Source of the DNA: Nephrocerus scutellatus
Lineage: Eukaryota > Arthropoda > Insecta > Diptera > Pipunculidae
Length of the DNA stretch: 64,000 bases
Direction: 5' to 3'
Assembly (NCBI GenBank): GCA_947095585.1
Contig: OX352763.1
Coordinates: 43,140,010-43,204,009, forward strand
Shown here: positions 35,241 through 46,420 of the stretch, piece by piece
Position numbering within the stretch: position 1 is the first letter of the stretch
Layout: each line of letters starts with the position of its first letter
Notes under the pieces: model-generated
The model's input: only the letters and a program-made list of their open reading frames with translations
Databases searched by the model: none
Told to the model about the DNA's origin: nothing
Made by a program: the position numbers and the translations under genes

Positions 35241-38200
35241 TTAATGAATGCCATTACGTTTGATTGAAGTGACATTCTGTCCTGGGACTGTGTAAGCCTT
35301 GAGGTACTTGAGTCTTTTCCTTATAAAAGCATCACACATGAACAATATGTGTTCTGGCGATTCTTTTGCCTTGTTGCAGAACCGGCAGCTGTCCGTCTGG
35401 GATTTTCCCATTTTCAATAGGTGTCTGTTGAATGGGCCGTGTCCCGTTATGTACCAGACTAGAGATCTGAGTGCATGACGTTTCAGTTTAATTGCCTTGT
35501 CTATATGTACAATGTTGTACTTGAGAAGCCTTTTGGTATGTTTCATCCCTGTTGACGATGCCCATTCAGCTTCGATGGCATTGTTGACCCACTCTTTAAT
35601 TTTGTTTTTGAGGTGGCTAAGGGAGTAGGCAATGCTTGGTTCCGGCCCAATGAAGGTACCTTCTGCGCCTTCTCTTGCGCAGAGATCTGCTGCCTCTTTC
35701 CCTGCAATGCCTGAGTGCCCTGGGGACCACATAAGGGTGATTTTATTAGTTTCGGCCAATTGTTTTAAGTGGCAGTAGCAGCTCCACGTTGTCCTTGTGT
35801 TGAAAGTATGACCTTTTAGTGCAAGTAGTGTGGCCTGGCTATCTGAGATCATGTAAATCTCAGTTCTTCTGTATTTCCTTTAAATGCATTCCAAGATGCA
35901 GGCTTCAAGTGCAATTGTTTCTGCCTGGAAAACGGTTGGGGAGTTGCCTAGGGGTATTCGCAGTGTGGTTCTGGGTCCGAATACTCCTGCTCATGTTCCT
36001 GTATCTGTTTCAAATCCATCTGTGTACCAGATGGATGCATGATGGGGGAGGTTATTGATGATATTTTCAACTTGATGACGTTCTGGAATTCTAACCAAGA
36101 TGTTCCCTTGGAAATCAGTTGTTTTCATCATTGAGTCTGATTGTAGGACAATACCATGATCCGAGTTAATTTTGGAGATGATGTTTGTATGTCCTGGTCT
36201 ATTGGATTTAACCTGATTGTGTATATTGAAATTAGAGAGTCTTAAGCCAGCTTCTTTTTTAATGTGTATGTGAAGTGGTGTCAGTCCTATAATCTTCTCG
36301 AGGGCTGCCGTAGGGCAGATCTTTATGGCACATGTTGCACTAAGACAGATGAGTCTTTGTATCTTATTGAGTTTTGAGCGTGTCTTAAATTGCTCTGTTT
36401 TTGGCCACCATATCAAGGCTGCGTATGTCTGCCTAGGTCTGAAATTGCTCTGGTATAGCCAAAGAGTCATTTGCGGGCTTATTCCCCACGTTTTGTTGAA
36501 CATGCGTTGGCATGTGCAGTAAGCTTTATTAGCTTTGTTAATAATGTACGTCATATGGGAGTTCCATGTCAGTTTTTGATTGAACATAACTCCCAGATAT
36601 TTGGCCTCCGGCATTATTTGGAGAACCTTGCCTTGGAAATTTATAATGGGAAGATTTATTTTTCTCCTCTTTGTGAAGATGGTGCACACTATCTTGTCTG
36701 GGTTGACACTTAGGTTCACCTCTTTACACCAATCGTTTACTAGTTTGAGAGCAATTTGCATCCGCTCTGCTATCGTACTCTCGAATTTGCCACGGACCAT
36801 AAGGACGAGGTCATCCGCATAGCCAATGTTGGTAATATGATTATTCTTAAGCCTTGAGAGTAACTGGTCCATCACCAGCAGCCACAAAAGAGGTGATAGG
36901 ACTCCGCCTTGTGGGCAGCCTCTGGTTGCCGCTACTGTGATGGCTTCGTCGCCGAATGAGGCCCGAATTCTCCTACCCCTTAGCATGCTTATAACCCAAC
37001 CTATGATTGAGGATTCTACACCCTTGTTTCTGGCTTGTGATTGAATCACTTCGAAGTTAGTGTTGTCAAAAGCGCCTTGAATGTCTATGAAGGCACATAT
37101 TAACATTTCTTTGTTCCGAAGTGTATCTTCGATTTCGTCTGTCAGCTCGTGCAGTGCAGTTTCTGTTGATTCCCCTGTCTGATATGCATGCTGGCTGGGG
37201 TTTAGTGGGTTAATTTGGAGTGCATTAGATTTTATGTGGTGACATAGTATCTTCTCCATGGATTTGAGTAGAAATGAAGATATGCGGATTGGTCTGTAGG
37301 ACCTTGTATCTTCGGGAGATTTTTTACCAGCCTTTGGTAGGAAAATAACTCGCACTTCTCTCCAGCACCTTGGAACGTATTCTAGGCTATAGCTGGCTCT
37401 GTGGAGTTTCACGAGCAAAAATTCTATCTGATGGAGCCCACGTTGCATCAAAATTGGGTAGACCCCGTCTCCTCCAGGGGATTTTAGTGGGCCGAATGAA
37501 TTTACAGCCCAGCGGACTCCTTCAATGGAAAATATGTTGTTTGAGCGCCTGTAGGCCTCGATTGGTATGATATAAGGATGTGAGTTTATGTCCTCGTTTT
37601 CCTCATCGTTACCCAGTATTAAGCAGCCTGGGAAGTGGCTTTTTACCAGGCAGTTGAGTGTTTCATTTCTTGAGGTTGTCAGATCTCCGTTAGGTTTTTT
37701 GACAGACCCGAGTGGATTTGTGTGGTCGAGGGATAGAGCCTTGTGAAGTCGACACGCTGTTGGTAGTTTGTCGATGCTTTCACAAAATTCTCTCCAGCTG
37801 TTACGTTTGCTGCTTCTTAGTGCCGCGTTGTATTTTGTGAGAGAAGTTCGATAGGATAGGATAGGTTCCACCAGGGAACGTCTCTTGTACCTTTGACTCG
37901 GACTGCAGGACAACTTGTGTGATAGGCATTTATAATTGCCTCGGTAAGGTCGTTTGCTGTGGAGTCAAGGTCGGCTATCGAGTTTATTCGGGTACTAATA
38001 CCAGTCAAGTTTAATTGCAGTGAGTAGACTTGCCAATTGATGTGTTTGGGGGTTCTTATAATGGATTCAACCCTATTGGGAGTTTCTACATTAAATTTTG
38101 TGTACATGTGGTCTGATAGCGATGCCTCTTTCATAACATGCCAATTACGGATTGCGCTGGCCGTACCCTTATCCGATAGAGTAAGGTCCAGAACTTCTCT

Positions 38201-38788
38201 CCTTATGGCGTTTATGAAAGTTGCATCACTTCCCACGTTGTTTATAATTACGTTAGTAGATAGACAGTAATTAAGAAGTAACTCACCTCTTGTGTTAGTG
38301 TCGGTGCTTCCCCAGACTTCGTGGTGTGCGTTTGCGTCGCATCCGATCACAAATTTTTGGTTATGAGCTATGCAGTATTCAACGAAGCTCTGTGTTGTTT
38401 TTGGTGGCGATTCTTCATCGTCTCCCGGGAAATAGGCAGCGGCAAAGTTGATGATGCTCGTGCTGCCTGGAGTAGTGTGCGTCTCTAAGGAGATCGTGGT
38501 TATGTCTCTGGAAATAGATTGATTTATAGACTAGATGTTGTATTGGTGGCGACATATGATAGCTGTCCTTGGCCTCTCTTCACCTTTGCTATAGATCAAC
38601 TTACCTATTTTATTGGGGATACCCTGGATTCTACCTTTGTTGGTCCATGGCTCCTGAATGAGAGCGATGTCCCAGTTATGAGCCACAAAGAGGTGGCAGA
38701 GGTTGGCAGTGCCTGCCTTTGACCTATAAAGGTTTATCTGCACGCAATTTAACTGATTGTTTGCAGTTGGTACTTTTTGGGCTATCAT
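35241..38788 (-). pseudogene. LOA-type ORF2: endonuclease, reverse transcriptase, RNase H, zinc-knuckle tail
   Basis: Endonuclease (38788-37857): NWDIALIQEPW, a TAG stop at about 38531, FAAAYFPGDDEE, IGCDANAHHEVWGS, EVLDLTLSD and the catalytic LSDHMYTKF. A frameshift near 37857 leads into a 640-codon frame (37913-35991) with RT: SYRPIRISSFLLKSMEKI, motif A AFIDIQGAFDN, motif B CPQGGVLSPLLW, motif C IGYADDLVLM and thumb PEAKYLGVMFNQKLTWNSH. RNase H starts at IWYTDG, is cut by a TGA (about 35990, GGA in the inferred parent), continues SPTVFQAETIALEA, a TAA at about 35882, then MISDSQATLLAL, SPGHSGIAGKEAADLCARE. All four acidic residues remain. It ends with a CRFC...EHILFMC zinc-knuckle-like motif, common after RNase H in such elements. 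Confidence 0.92.
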
Positions 38789-40083
38789 TCGGTCCCTGTG
38801 TGGTTGGAGTTACGGCCGGCTTGATGGGTTTTGCTGTTTCTAGGCCGTGTTTTTTGCATATTTTGGCCTGTAGTGGTTTGCTTATGCCATAAACCGACTG
38901 ACCGGGCTTTGGTAATTGGGTCTTAAGCTTGACCTTGTTGACGGAGGTTTTTGGGCAATGGAGCGGCTTAGCAGCCGGGTTTTTCTTTACTGTTTTTGAC
39001 TTGTTGCTGTCGGGTCTGAATCCCGCTGAATCTTTTTTACTTTTTTCATCTTTTTTCAGTCGGAAGTAGACCGACCCGAAGAGCCAGTTGACCCTGTAGG
39101 TTAAGCCTTTTAAGTTCTCCGCTTTCTTTGGCGACGCTGAAACAGTCAGTTGGAGATAGTCGTTTTCTCTATCTTTGCGCGAGAGAATCTTCCAATCTGC
39201 GTTTCTTACCTCCTTATTTTGGACCACCAGGTGCCTGCTTATCTTTTCATTCGTCTCGTTCCTGCAGTGGGGAAGATATACGAAAAATATATGGTTTTGG
39301 GGGAGTTCATCCTCCCTGACTATTTTGATTTTGGCGTTGTCCCACGGTTTGAGGTTTGGCACTGTATTAGCAAGCCATTCAGCCGTATCTGCATCTGCGC
39401 AGCTTACTGATAGCCAGCCATTCTTGTGTCGGCATCCCAGAAAGTTTGGGCTGATACCGTCAATAGGGAGCTCTGCCACTGCGTCCATTATGAGGTCTTG
39501 GGTTTTGGACATCTGTGCCGTGTCTAGTTTGACATCGGGAAAGCTTTGGTCGATGATTGCCAACCTGATTGCCTTCACGATCTCGCTGTAGTCTGGCACT
39601 TGACCCGCTCGCTACCTCTTTTTCGCCTGGGCCCGATATGGCCGTGGTATTTGTCGTTTCGGCTACTTTTGGAGTATGAGCTTGCCTCTCTCGTTTGGGG
39701 GGGTTTTTGGGGCTAGAGTCGTTCGATCGTCCTCGTTTGACAGTCATTGTTTCAGTCCTGTCTCTGATTTTTGTCAGGCAGTGTGCTAGTGCCTCGTCAT
39801 GGGTGAGCCCCTTTTGTCGCTGTTTCTTGCTGTCCTCAAGTGCTAGACTATTAAGTCCGTCTCTTAGGTCAGTGGTTGTCGATGTGGACGTGTTGTCCAA
39901 GCAAAATGGCACGTTGGAGCCTTGTGCAGGAACGTAGTCCACGGTAATGTTTGACGAATTTGAACTATCGTCGTAGTTTAATTGTTCAGTCTCAGAAGAA
40001 GGACCTAGGGGGTCCTTGGCTTCTGAGATTGGTGTGTTTGGAGGAGCACCGCCCTCAGGTTTTATTTCTTGTTCTCTATCCAT
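38724..40083 (-). pseudogene. LOA-type ORF1 with DUF4780-like domain
   Basis: The N-terminal part (ATG at 40083, MDREQEIKPEGG, preferred because the frame upstream of it looks like leader) is acidic and serine/threonine-rich, then basic (KRGRSNDSSPKNPPKRER). Near 39600 the frame shifts and continues as PDYSEIVKAIRLAIIDQSFP, MDAVAELPIDG, GWLSVSCADADTAEWL and NHIFFVYLP, resembling the DUF4780 domain of insect LINE ORF1 proteins. A lysine/proline-rich tail follows up to 38724. Such proteins coat the element's RNA. I see no CCHC knuckles. Only one frameshift was noticed, so the parent was intact recently. Confidence 0.8.
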
Positions 40084-40560
40084 GAACTTTGTTTTGTGAG
40101 GAAAGGAGGTCCACCACAGCAGAGCCTCTTGCTGTAGTAAGGCAGTTTGAAGCCGGAGGTTACCAGGTATCCGGAGTTCCGTGCTAGCGACCAAAATCCT
40201 CATGGCCATTCATCCCTCGGCGCACGTGTCTCACCTTGGATTGAGGATTTTTTATCGAGATTCTCTCCTCTAGGTCCGTTGAATTCTGCTAGACAGGGTC
40301 ACCTCGGGTAGGATGGGTTTAAAAAACCCGTTCAACGATCTTGCAGCGAGAGAGGCTTTGTGTTGCGCATCATCGCTGCCTGAAACCTGGGAGATATCGA
40401 AAAGTCTCTGTTCCTTCCAGGCGTCCCAGCCCCAACCCAACGGCGCACAGAAGCCAGCCAGACAGTTCTAGCTGATTTCTATGTATCCCAGAGTCAGAGC
40501 CCTGACGCCCGAAAAGTTTCAAGCCCTAGACCTCTCGGTTCTTTCCCGAGTTACGAGAAG
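40084..40560 (-). promoter_or_regulatory. GC-rich 5' leader, presumed internal promoter of the LOA-type LINE
   Basis: This segment is markedly richer in G+C than the flanks beyond 40560 and has no long frame. LINEs of this group carry internal promoters at their 5' end, so transcription probably began near 40560. No specific promoter motif was identified; the boundary is set by the drop in GC content. Confidence 0.4.
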
Positions 40561-41814
40561 TTACGTTTGGATTTGATTTTGAATGTTCCTTTCAAATATG
40601 ACGTATATGATTCTATCGAGCGCGAATACGCTCGCTTTTAACACGACAATCTTAAACAACATTTCTTTTACCCCATTCGCCTTTATGCGTATATCTTCAA
40701 TTGATGTTAGTGTCTGACAAAAATTAAATAATTTAGTCATCTGAATACTGACCATTGCTCATTTTCACAAAACATACTTTTTTTCATAAAATAAATCTTA
40801 ATTATCTTAATTTTCACAGATCATAAGTTTATTCGTAAAATACATCTTATCTTTTATTATTGAAGTATTTAATTATTATTAATGAGTAAATTGAAAAAAA
40901 GATTTTAGTAATTATGTATTTTATGAATTTTAAAAAAGAATTTATTCTTTATTATTTATTTATAAAAAAAACACTTTGAAAATTATTGTCTTAATAATAG
41001 ACTTCAATGTAATACAAGTTATAAAACAAATGCTAATTAACAATATTGCACAACAATACTGGATTGAATATTAAAGAATACTGATCATCTCTTATTCTAA
41101 AGAATTGTCTTATATACTATTCGTTGAGTGATCCAACTTGTGTTTTTGGTTGTGAAATAGTTTTGGACTTTGAACTTGTTTACGTCTTTGAAGGAGTAAA
41201 CATGTTATTGTCTTTACTTTTGGCCTTGAATGAATATTAAAAAGTGTATTGAATATATTCGTCGTAATTGACCATCTGGTGTTTTGATTATAGGATTGGC
41301 CTTGAATTGAAGATGTAAACATGTTGACAGAATTCGCATTGCAAGATAAGATTGGCCTTGAATATTATAGTGGTAAACAAGATATGAATGTTCAGATTTA
41401 AGGGGTGCGTGCTTTGGATATATGACGATTAATATAAGTAATATAAGTTGGATCACGCAATTACAGTTATGAATAAATGATGAAATATGGAATATTTCAT
41501 ATGATTGAAGTGGTTTGTATGGTGCTATTTTCAATGTTAACAGTTAGTCTCATAAAAGAAAAAAGGTTGTTTATGACGTTTTTCCTAATTTCCTGTATGA
41601 GTCGTCCAATTCCAGGTTTTCTTGTCACCATTTCGACCATTATGATGATTTTTTTTTTGTGAAATTTTTGTCGCCCAACTTGTTCTTGTGGGGATCCTGA
41701 GGTAGTTTGTCAGGGGGAAGGCTTTTATGTTAAATATCGTTACAAACATTATCATTTATATCATTATCATATTACTTATCAGATATGAACTAATATGTTT
41801 AAACATAAATCCTC

Positions 41815-41930
41815 GTGGGTCCCAGCACTCATGAATTTTCTTCAAAATGAACCCGATTTTATTAAAACTATGGACACATATGTAACTTCAATTAGAGAAC
41901 TTACATGAATAATTTTAATTTTTTTGTTTC
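41815..41930 (+). repeat. Palindromic-family end fragment
   Basis: CCCGATTTTATTAAAACTATG, ACACATATGTAACT, then ATTAGAGAACTTACATGAA and AATTTTAATTTTTTTG correspond to the last unit and outer end seen at 2210-2290. Confidence 0.6.
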
Positions 41931-42124
41931 ACAACACGACTTTCTTTAACGGACGGGGCCGGATTCTTCAGTAAATGTAAATTTAATTTTTTTTTTGTTT
42001 AAATTTGTTTTGCACTCAACATTTGCTCCTAAGTGTCACTGTCACTTCCGGCTGTCAGATTTCCGTCAAAATCATCTGGCCCCCCACAATTTATGTAGAA
42101 AGCAATTTCATTCCGATAAGATCA

Positions 42125-42236
42125 GCCGTCTGGGCTGTAGAGTGGACACAGACTGCCATACAGACAGAGATTTTTGTACTTTCGCTTTTTCTGACTCAGG
42201 AGATACGGTAATGGGTAAATCTGCAAAAATCCCTAG
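42125..42236 (+). repeat. 'GTAGAGTGGACACAGAC' dispersed repeat, copy 1
   Basis: GCCGTCTGGGCTGTAGAGTGG, ACACAGACTG, CAGACAGAGATTTTTG, then GGGTAAATCTGCAAAAATCCC. The same order is present at 44440-44567 in the same orientation, so this is a dispersed element fragment. Confidence 0.65.
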
Positions 42237-43708
42237 TTCGAAAATTTTCATGATTACTATATGTAATTCCTTTTACTATATAAAAGAAAGTAAAAGTAGC
42301 CTAACTACCGATTTTGAAGCTGGCATAAATTTGAAATTTCTTTAAATGAAGACGGAAAAGGATGTCAATATCAAAGACTAAGGGGACTGGAGAATGCCAA
42401 AATTTGCATTTCTATTTTGAAATAAAAAGCCTTGTAGCTGTAGAAATGAGTGGGTAACACTGCTGATGTATGCTCGTACAAATGATAATGGAGATAATGG
42501 AACGGGGCGTTTTATCCCAACACAAAGAAGTAAAGTATCTTCAAAATGGTTTCCATATCAATTGAATAGAATTAAATTGAAATAACATGACGGGTGTAAT
42601 CGTAAGAATGGCATCAACAGCAAACAAACTGACATATAACAAATATATTTAAGCTGTCTTGCTTATATTTCAGATGTAAAGTAGCTCAGGGAACATCACT
42701 TGATCGCGGAGCTGTAAAAAATGCGGGGCGACATTTAATCTTTTGGTACCAAAGAAAGTATTTATCGTGCAAAAACAAGGAAGGTAGTAGAATATACAAT
42801 ATCATCGGAGAAATGAGTTTTCAATAGCATACGTACACGTTTCATTTAGATCAAAATAATAGTTTTTATATTAAAGTTGTTCGGTTTCCGTATCCGGATG
42901 TTTTATTCATTCATTTTAGCTCCTGTTTATGCAGGAACCCAAATTATGCGTATTGATATGTTACGATATCGATGCTGAATACGGTAGAACAGTGGTACAG
43001 AGTTTGTAGCGAAACTCTTGTACGGGGTTGCTTCGATTCGATTAATTATGATAACAATTAATAGAAAAAAACTCATTTATTTGGTGGGGGTCTGGAACAA
43101 GTAAGAACAGTGTAGGGTACAAGAAGAAAGGTGCCGGGATTTTTTGTCTATTGTTCAGTTTACCGTGAATTGAATTATTTTGCATATTATCTCAAGGAAA
43201 TAAGAATTTCTCCCTTTTTGTTTTAAAAATAAGATATAACATGTGATTTCTGCGCAACTATCATAACCCGTTTATGATCGAAATTCGATTAATTATAATT
43301 TAATTAAGTTTTTAAGTTTGAAAGTTATTGAGGTTCTTTTGTCAAAGAGTATAACCTCTAAATCGTTGCATATAATTTTATTGAATTTTGTTGATCTTGC
43401 TTTCCTCAATTTCCTAAAATACCTATGAAAAAAAATATAAAAATTTAAGTTATATATAAATTCTAACTTTCTGCACTTCTTCTGCATATAAACTCTAACA
43501 ATGCCAAATCTCACACTCCTCCGTGCGCGCAATATACTTTTCACACGCCCATAGACGAAAGTGACTGTTTCGTACGCTATAAACTAGCCTCGAAAGTAGC
43601 CCATAACAACACTAGTTATGTTATGATATAAACGTCTTTTGTTATTTACTACAATCTCAACGAACACATTGCGCATGAGCAAGAATTCTCTTTTGTTTGT
43701 CGTTTGTG

Positions 43709-43867
43709 ATTTCTGCTTCTCTCTCGATTTAGCAGAAAAACCGGCTTGGACGCGTGAAAAATTCATTTCTTTGTTATTTACTGCAGTTACATTGAACACA
43801 CATTCTCACATTTCTGCTTCTCTCTCGATTTAGCAAAAAAAACCGGTTTGGACGCGTGAAAAATAGC
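43709..43867 (+). repeat. Direct repeat, ~55 bp units spaced ~105 bp
   Basis: TTTCTGCTTCTCTCTCGATT then TAGCA(G/A)AAAAACCGG and TTGGACGCGTGAAAAAT occur at 43710-43766 and again at 43816-43867. The second copy has two extra As and one C/T change. Confidence 0.8.
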
Positions 43868-44439
43868 GTACACGACTTGCAGAAAAGTGCTCATCGTGCT
43901 CGTTAGAGTCAAGCTTCGACCTCGCACGATAAACTCCACTTTCCTTGCTCGTTCTGTAATATACTATAAAAAGGTGTACAAAGTTTTCTCTTCGCGTATT
44001 TATATATGGATGTGTGATAAGTTGAAAAATTACATTGCACATATAGCTAGTACTCTGGAAGCAATAGGAGCTTTCCTGTTATCAAACAAATGTAGATGAT
44101 AAAAATGTTTGCTCTCACATCATCAGGATGCTCTAAGTTCTATAAAATTGGACTCCCATTTTGGTGTATTTAGTAGAGTGAATTCGATTTCCGATAGGAT
44201 GTAAATATAAAAAAAAAAATTTACAAAGGTGATAAGAATTGTAGATTTTTTTTTTCAATACAACTATTTTTTTTTTAATTCTTTTAAAATTTCTTTTGCA
44301 CTTAACAGATTTCTCATAAGTGATGTAATTTTTGAGATATTTGCAAAAAACTCGAAAAATGTTCGTTCGATCGATGTTCGTCAAAATTTATGTAAAAATT
44401 ATGTAAAAAGCTTAAATATGAATTTTCATACCCATCAAT

Positions 44440-44567
44440 TCAGCCGTCTCGGCTGTAGAGTGGACACAGACAGACAGACTCACAGACAGAGAGACATACA
44501 GAGATTTTTTTTCGCTTATTCTGATAAAGGGTGAAATGGGTGAATCTGCAAAATTCCCGTGGTAGGG
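44440..44567 (+). repeat. 'GTAGAGTGGACACAGAC' dispersed repeat, copy 2
   Basis: GCCGTCTCGGCTGTAGAGTGG followed by a (CAGA)n-like stretch and GGGTGAATCTGCAAAATTCCC. It lies about 70 bp from the Helitron end at 44640. Confidence 0.65.
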
Positions 44568-44989
44568 GTCAGTTAGTTAGTGGGGACAGTGTGGTAGGTA
44601 TTTCAGCTAGTGACTTCATATATTATTTTTTATTTTTAACTAGCTGACCTGACAGACGTTGTCCTGTCCCACGTTCAATAAATTTGTTTGTGATCGTTTT
44701 GTGGACTTTTGAAAAGCTGTTCGAAATATTAAATCAAAGTGAAAACGAGAAAAAAAAACGTCAACCAAATGATTTATTATCTTTTATTAAATTTGAAATT
44801 ACAATGAATCTCAATGTGTTTTGTTGACATTTAGATTGCGATTGCAATGTCATAGAAAACCAATCGAAACAAAGCATTTGTTTGTTTTGATTATTCGCTT
44901 GAACATCACTATTTCGTTTGTGTTGCGATTTTGAGTCACATTATTGTGTTACATTTTTAAATTTTCTCAACTGATTTGTATGAAATTCG

Positions 44990-45310
44990 GGGGTTTTTGG
45001 GGTTTTGATGGTCTCCTGGGGGTAATTTTAAGCTTTTTGAGGGTCTTTTCGGGGCCTCTTTGGGGTCTCTTGGGGGTCTCTTGAGGGTCTTTTGAGCATC
45101 TTTTGGGGGTATTCTGAGAGTCTTTTGGGGGTTCTTCTATGAGGAGTTTTTGTGGCTTTGTAATGTCTTATGGTGGACTTTTGGCTTTTTTGACTATTTT
45201 TAAAGCTTCTTTTGAGAGTCTTTTGAGGATCTTTTTGAGGCCCTTTGAGGGTCTCTTGGGGCTTTTGAGGGTCTTTTGGAGGGTATTTTGAGGATTTTAT
45301 GGGGGTCTTT
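44990..45310 (+). repeat. Degenerate GGGTCTTTTG(A/G) minisatellite
   Basis: Imperfect copies of GGGTCTTTTGAGGGTCTTTT with variants (GGGGTCTCTTGGGGGTCTC) over about 320 bp. It is very rich in G and T on the plus strand, with many GGG runs, and lies within the Helitron. The minus-strand frame 45409-45200 (K/S/P-rich) is its translation and not a gene. Confidence 0.75.
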
Positions 45311-45414
45311 AATATTTTTTTTTGTGATTTTTAAATTTCTTTTGTTATTAAGGGTCTTTCGGAAATTTTCTTTTTGATGTTGTGGCGGTCTTTTTTCCCA
45401 AAACATCAAAGAAG

Positions 45415-45640
45415 TTTTACTTCAACGTCTGGCACGTTAACAAACAACGCTGATGGTTTTCCGACACTGGAACAGGCGACATACCATTAACCACGCGACA
45501 AGTATGGATTTTCAAGGTAAATGCCTCAAACATTCATTGATTGCCCTTGTAATTTGTTTACTGTAATGCAAACCGCACCCGAAACTGCAAGCGCTTAAAG
45601 TCTAATGGCATGTCGGTCGGAATCATCGGGATGCGTTGAC
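45415..45640 (-). pseudogene. Helitron helicase (PIF1-type) C-terminal relic
   Basis: Minus-strand translation gives IPTDMPLDFKRLQFRVRFA, then after a 1 bp shift TVNKLQGQSMNV, a TGA stop, GIYLENP, another shift, YLSRG, a TAA stop, and WYVACSSVGKPSALFVNVPD. These match in order the last conserved motifs of Helitron RepHel helicases (FPLxxxFAMTINKxQGQ and LYVACSRVG). Two stops and at least two indels over about 70 codons show long decay. The rest of the helicase and the Rep domain are not present. Confidence 0.85.
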
Positions 45641-45984
45641 AGATCGCAAAAGAAAAACCGTGCAAATGGATCACATACGAAAAAAAAATTAGCCGAATTG
45701 GTCGAGCCATTCTCGAGTTTTGCGCTTAGCAACATTCATTTTTATTTATATAGATTTATGATTTTTTATCCGATGTAATTTTTGATAATATTGACGTAAT
45801 TCGACAGTAACGTGTTACTGTCTACTTTATAATTTAGCCACTAAAATAAAGACCGTAGAAGAAAATATATTTTCAACTAATTTTTGCATAATATTTATAA
45901 AATCGAAGTTTTAAGATGTTCCTGAAGAATCACTGAATCACTGTATAATAAATTTCGCATGTTTTTAGATTACAACAACAAATC

Positions 45985-46420
45985 AACACACCCTTAACAT
46001 TGCACTCCATTTTTCACCAACCCCCTTATTAACCACTTAAATGACCTCAACTATCCAAAAACCGGTCTTCGAACATAAACATAAACCATAACTCCCTACC
46101 ACCTTCACCACCATTCCACCAGTCATCTACTCCCAACCGTCACTTAACTCAACTCAACCCGTCACCAAATCGTGTACCCATTGCCACACCCGCTCACCTA
46201 CACTTACGTACCTTAGAACCTCGAGACCACCCCACACTGACCAGACCAGTCGCAGTCAACTCTCAAAGAATCCTTTTCCCAGGCCCCCAGACCCCCGCAA
46301 ACCACCAAACCCAACAAGACCACCAAAATACTTCTACTCACCCTCACTTCCCCAACGGAAACAACCACCCTCCATTACCATCATCTAAATCAGACACCAC
46401 AAGACACAAGCGGGCACAAA
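45985..46420 (+). other. C/A-rich, G-poor stretch
   Basis: About 430 bp with strong strand asymmetry: many CCA, ACC and CAC runs (for example CCACCTTCACCACCATTCC) and few G. It lies about 230 bp beyond the Helitron. No frame with known motifs. The mirror case is the G/T-rich stretch at 54236-54660. Confidence 0.7.

Larger units (their letters stand above)
35134..40560 (-). mobile_element. Nearly complete LOA/I-group LINE
   Basis: About 5.4 kb on the minus strand. The 3' end is an (AAT)n tail, seen as TTATTATTATTATTATT at about 35134-35151. Toward higher coordinates come RNase H, RT, endonuclease, ORF1 and a GC-rich 5' leader ending near 40560. The two ORFs overlap by 65 bp (ORF2 ATG at 38788, ORF1 stop at 38724). 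Lesions I can see: one frameshift in ORF1, and one in ORF2 plus three in-frame stops. RNase H in ORF2 and a TAA-type tail point to the LOA/I group. No target-site duplication was evident. It is the youngest-looking LINE in the window. Confidence 0.88.
40561..44639. other. AT-rich intergenic region with a few short repeats
   Basis: No domain-bearing frame. It contains a palindromic-family fragment, two copies of a 'GTAGAGTGGACACAGAC' repeat and a 105 bp-spaced direct repeat, listed separately. Near 41215-41380 three loose copies of TTGGCCTTGAAT...GTAAACA occur. 40730-41100 is almost pure A/T. Confidence 0.45.
44640..45754 (-). mobile_element. Helitron with canonical ends and a helicase relic
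   Basis: On the minus strand the 5' end is TCTATATAAATAAAAATGAA (at 45754) and the 3' end is GTCTGTCAGGTCAGCTAG (at 44640). It is flanked by A on the 5' side and T on the 3' side, exactly as expected for insertion between A and T with no target-site duplication. 1,115 bp long. A helicase C-terminus remnant sits near the 5' end, followed by a G/T-skewed minisatellite. Rep and most of the helicase are missing, so it is non-autonomous. Confidence 0.85.

Noticed and set aside
36325..39591. Plus-strand frames of 60-138 codons within the LOA-type LINE
   Set aside because: All are antisense to the well-supported ORF1 and ORF2 on the minus strand and carry no motifs.
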